DNA of 64,000 nucleotides. It comes from Anas platyrhynchos (Eukaryota > Chordata > Aves > Anseriformes > Anatidae). The notes under the pieces were generated by a model. The model saw only the letters and a program-made list of their open reading frames with translations. It ran no database searches and was not told the origin of the DNA. Made by a program: the position numbers and the translations under genes. Of the stretch, positions 11,497-23,900 are shown one piece after another; the stretch's first letter is position 1, and each line of letters begins with the position of its first letter. The stretch lies in contig NC_092604.1 in the NCBI RefSeq assembly GCF_047663525.1, positions 10,122,001 to 10,186,000 of the forward strand, given 5' to 3'.

Positions 11497-14400
11497 TCAC
11501 TGCCACTCGGAGCAGCCCTCGGGGAGGCTCCGCAAAATGTCCTCCAGGTTCTTCTTGTCAGCCCGGATCTCGGCCAAGTCGCTCTCGAAGGCTTGGATCT
11601 TCTCCTGCTGCTGCGCCGCCTCCTGCTGCAGCCGGCTCAGCCGCTGGGCCAGGGCTCCCGGCGCGGCCAGGCGCAGCCGCAGCTTCTCCAGCTGCAGCCT
11701 CCCTGCTCCCAGCGCCGCCTCCACCTGTGTGCCCTGCTCCAGGTCGCCTGGATGAGGGGAAGGATGCGGGTGAGAGGCAGAGAGCTGGGCAGGAGAGGGG
11801 CTGGTCCTGCTCCAAGGGATCTGACCCTTGGCAGGAGGCAGGTGGAAGGGAGTGGGTGCAGCGGGGCATGGAGGTAGGGCGGCTTCCAGTGATCACAGGT
11901 TAAAAAAAAATTGGTTTGTGGCTCCAGGCAGGGCCCAAGCACATCTTTCCTTTACGTGTGTGTGATGCTTTCCACCCTTTAAGCCTGCCTGCTCCTCCTG
12001 GAGATGCCAAGGGAGATCAGCATCCCCACACCAGGCACGAGCACTTTGCTCTGATCCTGCTTTGCTCAGCAACCCCTGGTTTGCTCTGCACAAGGGCTTT
12101 CTCTGACACGACCCCTGAAGAAGCTTTGCCAAAACCCAGAGCTATCTCCAGCGTGGAGCATCCAGCACAGATGGACAGTGCTGTCCCCAAGCCCAACAGG
12201 GGGCCCAAACCCGCTCGCGCAGGGTCTCACCGAGGCTGCTCAGCAGGTCGTTCAGGGTCTTGATGTCCTTCATCAGCGAGCTCCGGGCTTCCTGGAGGCT
12301 TTTGGCCATTTCACTCACCTCTGTCCCCACCTTACAACACAGACACCAGGATCAGGGGTACAGATAACCCTTAGCCAGATCCCAGAAACAGCCCCAAGGC
12401 GTTCCCCACGCTTTGTTGATCCCGATTCTCTGGGCTGCAGACAAACCCCTCCTGGCTTTGGCTGGAGACAGGAGGACACAGCCAGCCCCAGGGGACCTGG
12501 CTCACCTGCTCTGCTTCCTCCAGGCCCCCCCTGAGCTCCTCAGCCATGCGCTCCTGCCGGGCGAGCTCCCGCTGGGTTTCATTGGCACGCATGGCGAGCT
12601 GCACGGTGTGCTTGTGAGCCTGCTTGCTGCCCCGCAGCACAACCTGTGCCCTCTGCAAAGGGACAGAGATGGGGACAGTCACCTGGGGACACCCAGGGGG
12701 TCCTGCTCCCCGCATTCACATCCCTCCGCTCAGACCTTAGCGCTCTCCCCAGCGACTTGCTTGGCCTCCCCAGCTGTCCCCTTGGCTGCGGTGGAGACAG
12801 ACAAGGAGTTTCCCAGCATTTTCTCTGCCTGTTTGATCTTCTTCTGGGCCTCCACCATCGTCCTGTCCCGCACATGCGCCATCCTCCTGCTCAGGGCAGC
12901 CTGGCCCTTCCGATGCCCCAGCACCTTCCTCATGCCTGCAGGGAACACCCCGACCCCATCACTGATCCAGCCCTTTCTCTCCTCGGGCTCCCAGCACAGC
13001 AAGAGCCAGGCTGTGACCAGGGGTGCTCTGGCAGGAGCCTTTTACCTTCCAAGCTGGCCAGGAGGGACTCCGTGCCGGAGAGCGCAGCTTTCCCTCGTGA
13101 CACTGCCGAGGTGGCCAGGCTGCGGGCAGAGCCAGCTCGGTCCCGCAGCTGGAGACACAAATGAGGTTGGGGAAGGGACAAAGAGCTGCGCCCAGCTCTT
13201 TATGGGTCCCAAAACACCCACTGCTGCAGCAGAGGGGCTGGGGCTCCCCAGCCCCCGTTCCCCGGGTGGGAGGCAGCAGAGGGATGCACCCTGCGTGCCC
13301 ACAGCCCCCCCTGGCACAGGGGGTCCCCATGGCTTATTTCACGAGGACATCCCCCGCGGGTGAGCAGCGATTACCTGCGTGAAGCCACGAGTCCCCTGCA
13401 GGTCCCGGCGCAGCCCAGCTGCCAGGGTGCGGGACGCCGCGATGGCTCGCTGCGCCGACAGCTCCTGCGTGCCCACCGCCTGCTCCAGCACCCCCAGGTC
13501 CTGCACCAGGGCTCCAACCTGTGCCATCAGTGCCTGCTGCGAGGCGACAGGTCCCATCGGCTCCATGAGGGCATCTCCCAGCCCGGGAGGAAGAATTAGG
13601 CAGGGATACAAGCAGGAGCCTTGAGCTGCTCCCCGGTGGGAGCTGGGTGCTGCTCACCTGCCCTGGAGCAGCTGCCTGCAGGAGCTTCTCGGCCATGTCC
13701 GCGTTTGCCTGCTGGATGGTGGCAAGAGCCCTCCTGGCCTCCGCTGCCACCTCCACCATGCCAGTGCCCAGCTCCTCCTGCGCCCGCTGGATTTCCTCGT
13801 ACCTATGGGGACAGGATGGGGCCCTGCAGCATTTCAAAGGCACCGGTGGCTGCTTGGGATCTGGGCATGGGGGAAAGGGCCTGAAACACCCCCAGCACAG
13901 AGTGCCGCCACGACCAAGTCCTCCTGCCCCTGACGGGCAAGGGGCTGTGGTGTCCTGCTGCCAGCCCTCACCCGGCCTCCAGCTCACGCTGTGCTTCCCA
14001 CGCCGCTCTCCCTTCCAGCAGGCCCTGCAGGAGCTCGTGGCTGGCTTTGGACACATTCAGCGCTCTCCCGACCATCGCCTCCACCTGTGCCATCGCATCC
14101 CTGTGCCTGCAGGGAGAAGGGCACCCAGAGAGGTGTCCTCTGGGGAGGAGAGGCCACCCCACATCCCCCAGCCAGGCAGGCAGCCTCCTCTGTGTGCCAG
14201 CATCACAGCGCCAGGCTTGCAGTGCCATGGTGCAGGATGCCCCCGTACCTCTCAGCCAGTGCCCGTGCCTCCAGCGCCAGGCGGCTCCAGTTGGTGGGCT
14301 GCGGGGGGATTTCCTGGGGAATCTCCTTCAAACGCAAGGAGAAGCAGTGAGACCCCGAGGCTACACTCACGGGGACCCCAGGCTTCCCCTCTCACCCCTC

Positions 14401-14994
14401 CTGTGCCACTGGCATCCCACCCCAGCCCAGCCACCAGTCCCCGGAGCCTCCCGAACCCCGCACCGTGGCAGCCAGGGTGTCGGCAGCGTGCAGCACCTCC
14501 CGCTGCGCTGACTGCAGCACGGCCCCGATCTCTGACAGCAGGACGCACGTTTTGGGGTGTCTGTGGTCGGAGCAGCCGCTGGCCTGGCTGGCATTGCTGA
14601 GACGGCCCCGTGCGGTGCTCAGCACCCCCGCCAGCCGCCCCACCTGCATGGAGAGCACGGCCCGGGCACCTGCGGGCAGTGCATGGAACTTTTGGGTGCC
14701 TGCATGCGGCATCTCCACCCTGAGCCTGAGCACCCCCTCTGATAAAAAGGGAAAAGAGCCCCTCCTGGGCAACCCCCCCAGGGGCACAGCGTCCCTGCAG
14801 GGGTGACAGGAGGCTTTCTGCTGCCCCCGTGCTGGTGGCAGGTGCTGCCCCATACCTTGCAGGAGGTGCCTGCCGGGCAGCCCGTCTCCCCGGGGCGCAT
14901 CACCCAGCACCAGGGACTGCCCCGAGGGGACATCACAGCCTGGGGTCTGCAGCCGTTCCTCCATCTCCTGCAGCTTCGCCTTCAGCCGGTCAGC
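11497..14994 (-). other. LAMC3: LAMC3 exons 18-28: coiled-coil domains II/I and C-terminus
   Basis: Exons 14856..14994, 14464..14669, 14249..14325, 13972..14106, 13658..13802, 13375..13560, 13046..13148, 12736..12935, 12506..12652, 12231..12330, 11497..11747. About 560 residues rich in Leu, Ala, Glu and Arg with heptad character, forming the laminin long arm with alpha and beta chains. The penultimate-region Cys (EGC) is the expected disulphide partner of the beta chain. Exon 23 uses the acceptor ending at 13561. A closer-looking AG 14 nt upstream would break the frame. The stop codon is at 11497-11499. Confidence 0.9.
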
Positions 14995-17900
14995 CTGTGG
15001 GCGAGATGTGGGGCACGGTGACACGGCACGGGGACCGGGGCACCTCACCGCCTCGGCAGGGCGCGGGCCGTACCCCGTCCTTCACCAGCCCGTAGCAGGA
15101 GGGGCACGGCAGGCAGCGGGAGCTCGGCGGGTCGGGGAAGAAGTTGGCCTGGCACTGCTCGCACTTGTAACCCACAAAGCCGGGGCGGCAGACGCAGGTG
15201 CTGTTCTCGTGGCACTGCGGCGTGACGGAGCCCAGCGGGGAGCAGTTGCAGGCTGCAACGGTGACAGGAAGGCATCACACTGCGGCTGCCAGCCCCAATT
15301 TTGGGACCGAGGTGGTGTCCCCTGTTCCGGTTACCTCGGCAGCCCTTGGCAGAGAATCCGAAGAAGCCGTGGTCGCATCTGTCGCAGCGCAGCCCCGTGA
15401 CACCCGGCTGGCAGGAGCACTGCCCCGTCAGCGCGTGGCACCCGCTGTCCCGCGACCCCGCCGGGTGGCACTCGCAGCTGGCACCGAGGAGCGGAGAGCG
15501 ATGAGCAGGCAGCAAGGAGCAAGAGCAGGAGCCCCTGCTGCCCCTTTTGTCGTGCCCCACACGCACCTCTTGCAGCCCACGGTGGGTTGCAGCCCATAGT
15601 AGCCGGGCTGGCAGAGCCCGCAGGTCCTGCCCGTCACGTGCGGGAGGCAGCGGCACTGGCCCGTGCTGGGATCGCAGCCCTCCGGCCCCGGGGCTGAGCC
15701 ATTGGGGTTGCAATCGCAAGCTACGGGAGATAAAACACTGCTTACATCCCAATAAGGGGCTGTCGGGTGAGACAGCAGGAATAGGGGCTGGGGGACGAGC
15801 CCCCTGTGCTGTAGGGGGCCACATCCCTTCATCAAATAGGGCTTTGGGGCTGAGCCCCTGCAGAGCAGGATGTCTGCGGGGAATGAGGATGGCAGTGGAG
15901 AGAGGGGACAAAAAGCCATTCCTGAGCTTTTGGGGCCAACCTGGTCCATCCATCAGCCCCTAAGCCCAGTGGGCACCCCCTCTGCCTGCCCTGCTGGGGG
16001 TGGGATGGGGGGGAGCAGGACCAAGCCATACGTACGCGCACACTTCCCGGCGGGGCTAGGGGCCAGCGCGTCCCCGTAGAAGCCCGGCTGACACTCCTGG
16101 CAGTGCTCGCCCGTCGTGTTGTGCAGGCAGCGCAGGCACCGGCCGGACTCGGTGTCGCAGTTCCCCACGGCGTTGGGGTCCACGTTCCCGTGACACTGGC
16201 AGGGGGTGCAGGGATGCACGGGGCCCCTCTGCCCCAAGGGGTCCCCGAAAAACCCATCGTCGCACAGCTCGCAGCGTTTCCCTAGGGAAGGTGGAAAAAT
16301 AATTAGTGGGAGGGTCCCACTAATAATATGGGGAGGGAGCAGGGCTGCCCGCAGCCCCCCTGGCCCACCCCGGGCTCACCTCTCTGCCCCGGGGGGCAGT
16401 GGGTGCACACCACCTCCCCGCTGCCGGGCACCTCGGTGCAGGGCGAGCGGTCGGGGCACGGGCAGGGCTTGCAGTCATCGGAGCGCCCCACGAAGGGGTT
16501 GCCATAAAACCCGGGGCTGCAGCGCTCGCAGGAGGGCCCCTCTGTGTTGTGCAGGCACCGGCACTGCCCTGCGAGGAGGAAAAAGGGAGAGGTGGGTGCT
16601 GGAGGGACGCGCAGCTCCAGGCAAAGGGCCACACGGGGATTGTGTGTTCCCAACCAAACTCAGAACGTTTTCCCCTCTCTGCCCAGTCCTTGCTCTGGGG
16701 GAGGATGGTTTGTAGGGGATGAGGGGGAGCGCAGAAAGCCCCGCCACCGTGCACAGAGTCTGCTGGCGCCTGCAATAATCGACACCACATTTCTCAGCGA
16801 CGAGCAGCCCTGCTTCCAGCCCGCGCGGCCCCTCTCATGGAAAACACCAGCAGGCGGCTGCGACCCAGCAGGGAGCGAGCGTCTCCTTGCGAGCCGAGCC
16901 GGTGAGTCACGGCCATCCCAAGTCAGCTGGGAGGAGGAGGAGGAGAAGGAGGAAGGATGCTCAAGGACTCGCCACCTCCAAGCAGCTGCTTTGCTTACTG
17001 GAGAGGGAGAAGAGGAGCAGGAGGGGTTGGGTCGTACCAGGCGGGTGGTGCGGGAGGGAACGGGCATTTCTCCATTTTCCCCACATTTGGGAGGAGCCGG
17101 GCAATGGAAAAGAAAGGAAAAGTGGGTGGCGGAAAGGAGTGGAAAAAAACAGCAAAGGGAAGTGTGGAGGCTGGCTCGGGCTGGCAGCACAAGGGCTGGG
17201 ACATCAAAGGTCTGGCCCTGTCCCCAGGCACTGTGCAGCTGGCGGTGCCAGCCCCAGTCCGGACAAGGGGCGAATTTGCAGCCCCGCTGCTGTGTTTCCA
17301 CTGGCAGGGCAGAGGCACTTGCTGAAGAAAACGCCTCTTGCAGCCCTTCCCATCCCAGCCATAAGCTATTGTTGTTCCTTTCCGCAGCGAGCCTGCCAGC
17401 GAGGGCGCCTGGGCCAGGGGCCCTGTCCGGGTACCAAACGTCTCCTTTCCAAGCTCTTCCCAGCACCGATCTCAGTTGCTGCTTCCTGCAGGGATGGACA
17501 GGCAGCAGGGCAGCATTTCATGAGCCTCTGATCTGCATTTCCCCAGAGCTGACGACCAGCAGGGCCATGAGGCCATGTGTGCCACGCAGCGAGGCTGGTG
17601 CCGGATTCGTGTGGCCACCTCCAGCTCCAGGACAATCCTCCCCTCCCCTGACTAAAGCCATCCACGTTGCTGGCAGGAGAGCAATTCAGCTTGCAAATTT
17701 CGGCCATGGTGACCTCCAGGATAGTCTCCAGCATCCCTCAGAATAAGCAGAGACAAGGATTTGTTACCCGTACATCTCACGATATGGGGCAGAGGGGCTG
17801 GGGGTGCGCACCTGAGCGGGGCTCGCAGTCCCCGTGCTGGTTGCAGGCGCAGGGCACGCAGGCGACGAAGGGGCCACCGAAGGGGACGTCCCGCTTGAAG

Positions 17901-20900
17901 CCGGGAGCGCAGGACTGGCAGAACTGCCCGCTGTATCCCGGGGGACACGCACACTCCTCCACCCAGCCTGCCTGCACACCCGGCCCGGGGCGAGCCGACG
18001 TGAGCCGCACCTCGCTCAGCACCAGCCTGCCTGCGAGAGGGGACAGCAGCGTGAGGCCAGGATGGCACAGCCCCAGCCCCGTCTCTCCATCCTGCATAGA
18101 AATACTCCAGACTCCCACGGGAGACCCCAAAATATCCCTGTGGGTGCCTCTTGTCCCTGTTTCAGTGCTGTTCTGCTGTCCCCAGACCATCCCAGTCCCC
18201 ACAGGACACCCAAGGAGCCACCCACCTGGCCCGGTGCTCACGCGGAGGCGGAGGGCGCTCAGGTTGGAGAGCAGGCGCTGGAAGCTGAAGGCCGACAGCG
18301 AAGGCTCCGTGCCCTCCTCAGCCTCATGTAGCCTGTTGGAGAGGAGTGTGGGAGGAAGGACAGCCAGAGGGACAGCTTCCCCCCACAGGACAGCTCAGCT
18401 CCCCCACTGATGGGGCACACGGTGAAACCCCCAGGGGGTCTGGGAGCGGAGCTGAACCCCCAGCACAAGGTAGCCCTGGCAAGATCCCCAAGTGTCCCCT
18501 AAGTCACCCGAGAATCCCCAAAGCACCACGACAGGTACCTGAAGGTGACAGCCTGCTTTCCATCCCGTGGCTGGCTCTCGCTGCTGGACATGGTGACCTC
18601 CATCCCCTCGCCCTCCAGCACCAGCTGGACGCGGAGCTGGGGCACCCTGCTCTCTGTCCCAGTCCCGTTCCCCTCTGCTCCCAGCAGCAGGGTCAGGGGC
18701 TGCCCGTAGCTGAGGTGCTGGTTCTGCAGAAACTTCTCTGCAAGAGGAAAGAGGAGGAAAATCTGAAGGGCGTGGATGTACCCATGTGGATGTACCCGCG
18801 ACGTGCCCATGATGCCGGGTGGGAACAGTTCAGGAGCCCCTGGCACGGTTCTGTTCCCACCAGAATCAACAGGAGGTGAAGCCTGGTCGCCCTCCTGCAG
18901 CAGGGCCAGCTCCAACCCACCCAGTTCAGCAGTAGGTTGTCTCACGAGAGAACCGGGGGGGCCCAGCAGCAGAGCAGGACCCCAGGAGCCCAGCACGTAC
19001 CTGGTGCAAGAAAATCCAGCGGCTCCTCTCCATCCCACTCGGCGCTCACCTCCCCAGCAGCCCAGCGCAGAGGCACGGCCACGGCACCCGCTGCTGCCGC
19101 CCAGCCCTCCAGCCCTGCAGGAAGAGCACAGCGGTGGTGCAGGGGCAAAAGGGAGTGGTGAAACCCCCCGTGTGCCCAGCACCCCAGGGTGCTGCTTTTC
19201 GGGGCTCCATCCCTGCCCCTGAACCTCCCCAGGGTTTCGTAAGGAGCCAGCGCTTTGCAGCACCCTGCTCCGCTCGGGCTCTGTGCTCTCACGGCAGCCC
19301 TCGCTGTCTCCTCCCCATCTGTTTGTTTTCTTAGATTCGGAGGAAATTGTTATCTTTCAACTTTTGCCCCCCTGCCTGTGCTGCAGTCCAGAAGTTACCG
19401 TGGGCTGGAGAGCACAGGAAGCACAGCGAGGCGGCCGTCATCGCGTTACCTTGGTTCCCTTCGGAAACGGGTTCAACTCTCCCCCACTCCCGGTGATTAT
19501 TTATTTCTGGCACCCCCGGGACAAACACTTGGATGTTTCCCCCCCCGGATATCAAGAGGGCTGCCCTGGATTATCAAACCACCCCTGTCTGGGCTGCTGG
19601 CCCCTCCACGCAGCACAGGAAACCTCCGGCTGATCCGGCCCAGCTGCAGCTTTGGGAGCGTTTGGGGGAGCTACGGGAGCACCGATCGCTGCCACCCGGC
19701 AGCACCGAGCCCTGCAGCCTGGCCCCAAGGTTTGGAAAAATCCGTCCCTAAACGAGCAGCCTGGCGAGACTGCTGCAGGAAGGAAGCGGGGAAGACGCGG
19801 CACAAAGCCTGGCTCCTCTTCAAGGCTGTGCAAGACAGCAGGACAGCAACCGGCAGCGGGGCTTAACTGCAAACGGGATAAAGGCTCGCTGTCCCCACAG
19901 CACTGGGGTGTGGGTGAAGCACCCCACAGCAGGTGCCCGTAGGTGCTGGTGGTGGTGCCGAGGCGTGCCCGTGCTGCACGCGCCGTGCTGCGCGGCAGAT
20001 GGCAGGGTTTCCCTGAGCATCCCGCACGCACGCAGCTCCGGCAGCCACGCACAGCCCTGGCTGGGAAAATCCCCCCCCCTGCTCCATCCTGGCTGCAGGC
20101 AGGGAGAGGAGAGGGAAAGGGGAAAAGTTCCCACTGGGTTCTGTCCTTTTAATTTTTATCTATCTGACCCATTTTTTATTTTTTTTTTAAGGTGTTCCTG
20201 TAGTGTGCCAAAGCAGCTGTGCCCAGCCCCAGGAGCACAACAGGATGGAGAAATGCCCTGAGAAGCCCGGGCCCTTGTGGAGCTGGGGCCCCCCATTTTT
20301 TGCCCTGGTACCTCGGCTGAAGTCGGAGCGCACGTGGGTCACCTCGTAGCCGGTCGCTGCTGTGCAGACAGCCGAGTGGCCGTAGCAGAAGCAGCTGGTG
20401 CAGCCGGCGGGGTTGTGGGGCTGGAGGTTAAACCAGCCGGGCTGGCACCTGGATATGGGGACAAAACATATGGCAGGGGCAGGGGACCACAGTGGTGGCA
20501 GCTCCAAGTCAGCCCAGTCCCAGTGATCCAGAGGGATGCACCCCCAGCCTCCATAAGGAGCGACCCCACAGGATTTCCACTGCAAATCCCCCCGCAAGGG
20601 GCTGTGTTTAGGGGCTGGGGAAGCAGCGATGCCCCACAGCAGCAAAGATCCCTACTCTGCACTGACCCCAGCCTGGAAAGGGGCCACGGTCCCACTCCCA
20701 CCCCCGTGCCGCGGTGCTGACCTGTTGCAGAGGTGCCCCTCCACCCTCTCCTTGCAGGCGCAGTGTCCCGTGTTGGGGTCGCAGGTGCCCACGCTGCCAG
20801 CGGGGTCGCAGGCGCAGGGTCTGGATGGGGTGAGATGAAGACGTGAGACGATCCCCGATCCCATCCCGTGCCCCCCAACCACGGCCGGGCTCCCCCTCAC

Positions 20901-23900
20901 CTGCAGCCCCCTTGGCTGAGGCTGTGGTAGCCGTCCCTGCAGCGCTCGCACTTCCAGCCCGTCACGTTGGCCTTGCAGGTGCAGGTCCCCGAGCTGTCAC
21001 ACTGGGGATGCAGGGAGCCTGCGGGGACCCGGCCAGCCTGAGCGATCCCCAGATCAGGGGAGACCCAGGGGGGCGACAGGGGGACCTTGTTCCTGAGGCC
21101 AGGCTCGGTGACGCATGCTATGGTGAGGAGCCTGCCCTGGGTAGGGTGGATTAACCCTCTTGGGGTGATGGGGGTGTGGGGAATCAGCTTTGTATGATCT
21201 GGAAGCTGCACAGATCCCTGCAGGGCAGTGGGCAGATGGGGAATTATGGCCACATTGACTCCTCGGGGCATAAACCCCTACCTGAGCCTTTCCAGAGTCC
21301 CACCCCATCCCCGAGCTGAGCCTGCCCAAACCCGGTGGTACAACACCGCTGGGACAAGCACAACGGGACATCCCCAACCAAACCCTTCCCTCCCACACCT
21401 TCCCCGTGCCCAGCAGCACCCCACACACCTGCGGGGTGGCAGTGGCAGGGCTGGCAGGCGGCCTGAGGCTCCCAGCGGTAGTGGTTCTGCCGGCAGCGCT
21501 CGCAGCGGGGCCCGGCCGTGTTGTCGCGGCAGTGGCGGCAGTGCCCCCCGTGCCCGCTGCTCCGGAACAGCTCCGGGTCGTAGAAGCACTCCTCCGAGCG
21601 GCCACTGCAGTTACAGGCTGGGGGGGAAGGCAAGGAAGGGGATGGTCAGCAAAGGCTGGGACCCCGAGGGCCACGGGGATGAGCCCTGGGGGTGGGTTGG
21701 GGTGGAGGGGATGCTCGGCGCAGCAGCACGAGGTATTGATGGTGCTCAAAGTGTGGCACCGTGGCACGGCACCGCACTTGGGGCTGATGGCTGCAATCAT
21801 GGGGTGAAAAAATGCTGCGGGGTCCTTGGGGTGATGCTGTGAATGGGGGCCCTGGGGTGCAAATCCACCCTCCCTGGTTGCAGCAGCCGTGCAAAACGCT
21901 GCAGGCGCTTCCTTCCCAGCGCAACCACGCCACCAGCCTGTGCGCAGCCCCCGGTGCCACTCACGGAGACACTCGTTGGCGGCCTCGGCGGTGCCGCGAG
22001 CCCAGGGCCGGTCCTGGTAGAAGGGCTGGCAGCGCTCGCAGTCGGTGCCGGCCGTGTTGTGCTGGCACACGCACGCCAGCCGTCCCGTCTCGTCCGGCGC
22101 GCACTCGCTGGCGTGGCCGTTGCATTTACACCTGTGAAAAGACCCCAGCATGGGGACGAGCTGCTCTGAGCACCAGTACGGGATGCAGTGGGGCACTGCC
22201 CACGCTGCTGGGGCCGTGGGGCAGTGACAGCTCGGGTTGTGCTCGCACCGAGGCCGCCCGCCTTGTCCCTGAGGTGCTGCCGGCCCGGCCAGCTGGGAGG
22301 TCACACGCTGAGGGTGGCCCATGCGGGACGCTAACCAGCTCCAGATGCTGGAGCCCAGGAGGGGCAGAAAGCAAAGAGGGCTCCCGGCCAGCTGGGAGCA
22401 TCCCTGGCCTCGCTGCCTGGGGGCAGGCGGCTCGCACCGGGGTGGAGCGTGGTGTCTGATGGCCATTTCCTAACCCCCTGCCCAAGGAAAGGCACTCGCC
22501 AGCACTGCCAGCTCCAGTTTGCAGATGGAGAATCTGTGTTCCCATCTAAATAATTTGCCCCAAAAATGCAATTAAACAAGGCTGAGCTGGGGAGCAGCTG
22601 CCACAAGCCCCACACACGCTCCTGGGACAGTTTCCAACCCTGCAGCCTTGTCCCATCCCGCCTGGCCACCCCTCACCTGCCGCCGACGGAGAAGTCGGAG
22701 ATGGCGTAGTAGTACGACTGCAGCACCTTGGGGTCCTTGAAGATGTCGTCCCCAAAAGTATTGAGGCGGTTCAGGGAGATGAGCAGGTCGGTGACGGTCA
22801 CCCACTCCTGCAGGGGACATGGGGAAGGCGTCTTGGAGAGGGGTCGGGGCCACCAGCTCCCCACCCCAACCAGGTCTCACCCAGCACCCCTCCCATCCGG
22901 GGGGCACAGAACAACACGGATTCTCCCCCCCCAAACCCCGGTGACCCTACACCCACCCCTCTCCCACCCCAAGCACCTGCAGCGCGGGGCTCCCGTCAAA
23001 ATTGTAGGCGCTGGGCCGGCCCTCGAGGGTGGAGAAGGCCACGTTGCCCCCGCTCAGGGGGGAGATGTCGCTGAATTCGTCGGTGCAGAAGGCCACCTGC
23101 TCGTCCTCGCCCGGCCTCAGGTAGTGCCTGGGCTGCTTGCCGTAGGTCTTGAGGCAGGACGCGCTGTAGTACTGGAAGGGCACCCAGGGCCCGTCGGCAC
23201 GGCCACGCTTGTAGATGGCGAAGCTCTCGGGGCGGCTGGTGTGGAACTTGAGCCGCACGTAGGTGATCTCGTAAGCTTTGCCTAGGGAAAGACCCCCCCC
23301 GCCCCCCCAAAGCACCGTCATCGTCTCCTGCCCCGTTGGCACAAAGGTCTCCAGGAACAGGGGCAAAATCGTCCCAGTTCCCTGTCCCGTGCCCCTCTCC
23401 TCACCGCAGTGGTAGGGGAGCACCCAGAGGGGTTGCACGGCCCCATGGTGCTGGTCCCAGCGAGCACACCCCCAGCCCGCATCCCCTACAATCGCCGTTT
23501 CCACCCGAAACCCACCCGTTTCCTCCCCGTCTGCATCTCCGGAGGCACAAAGAGCTGCACCATGCAGCAGAAAGTGGCAGAATTTGCTTTCCTCCTGCCC
23601 AGCTGCCCTTCACCACCTTCTGCTCGATGCAGCCCTGATCCTGCCCAGCCCCAAATCTCCTCCCGCCCCCTCTGCAGCCTCCTGGTCGCTGCGTGGAGGC
23701 TTTGGGAAGGTTGCGTGGGCCAGGAGATGGTGCAAAGCCGGGGTCTGCCCAGCAGCTGGGTGGGAAGAATCAGGCCCCCGGCACTCGTCAGCATCTCCAG
23801 AGCTGCACTGGGGACAGGATGGAGAGGCGGAGAGGGTCAAGGCCGGTCCCTCTCCAGGGAGCTGCACGCCGGGGTCTGGCACTGCTGCTGGCTTTGCTGG

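Noticed and set aside
12413-13363. 316-codon plus-strand open frame opposite LAMC3 coiled-coil exons
   Set aside because: Antisense shadow of several LAMC3 exons and introns.
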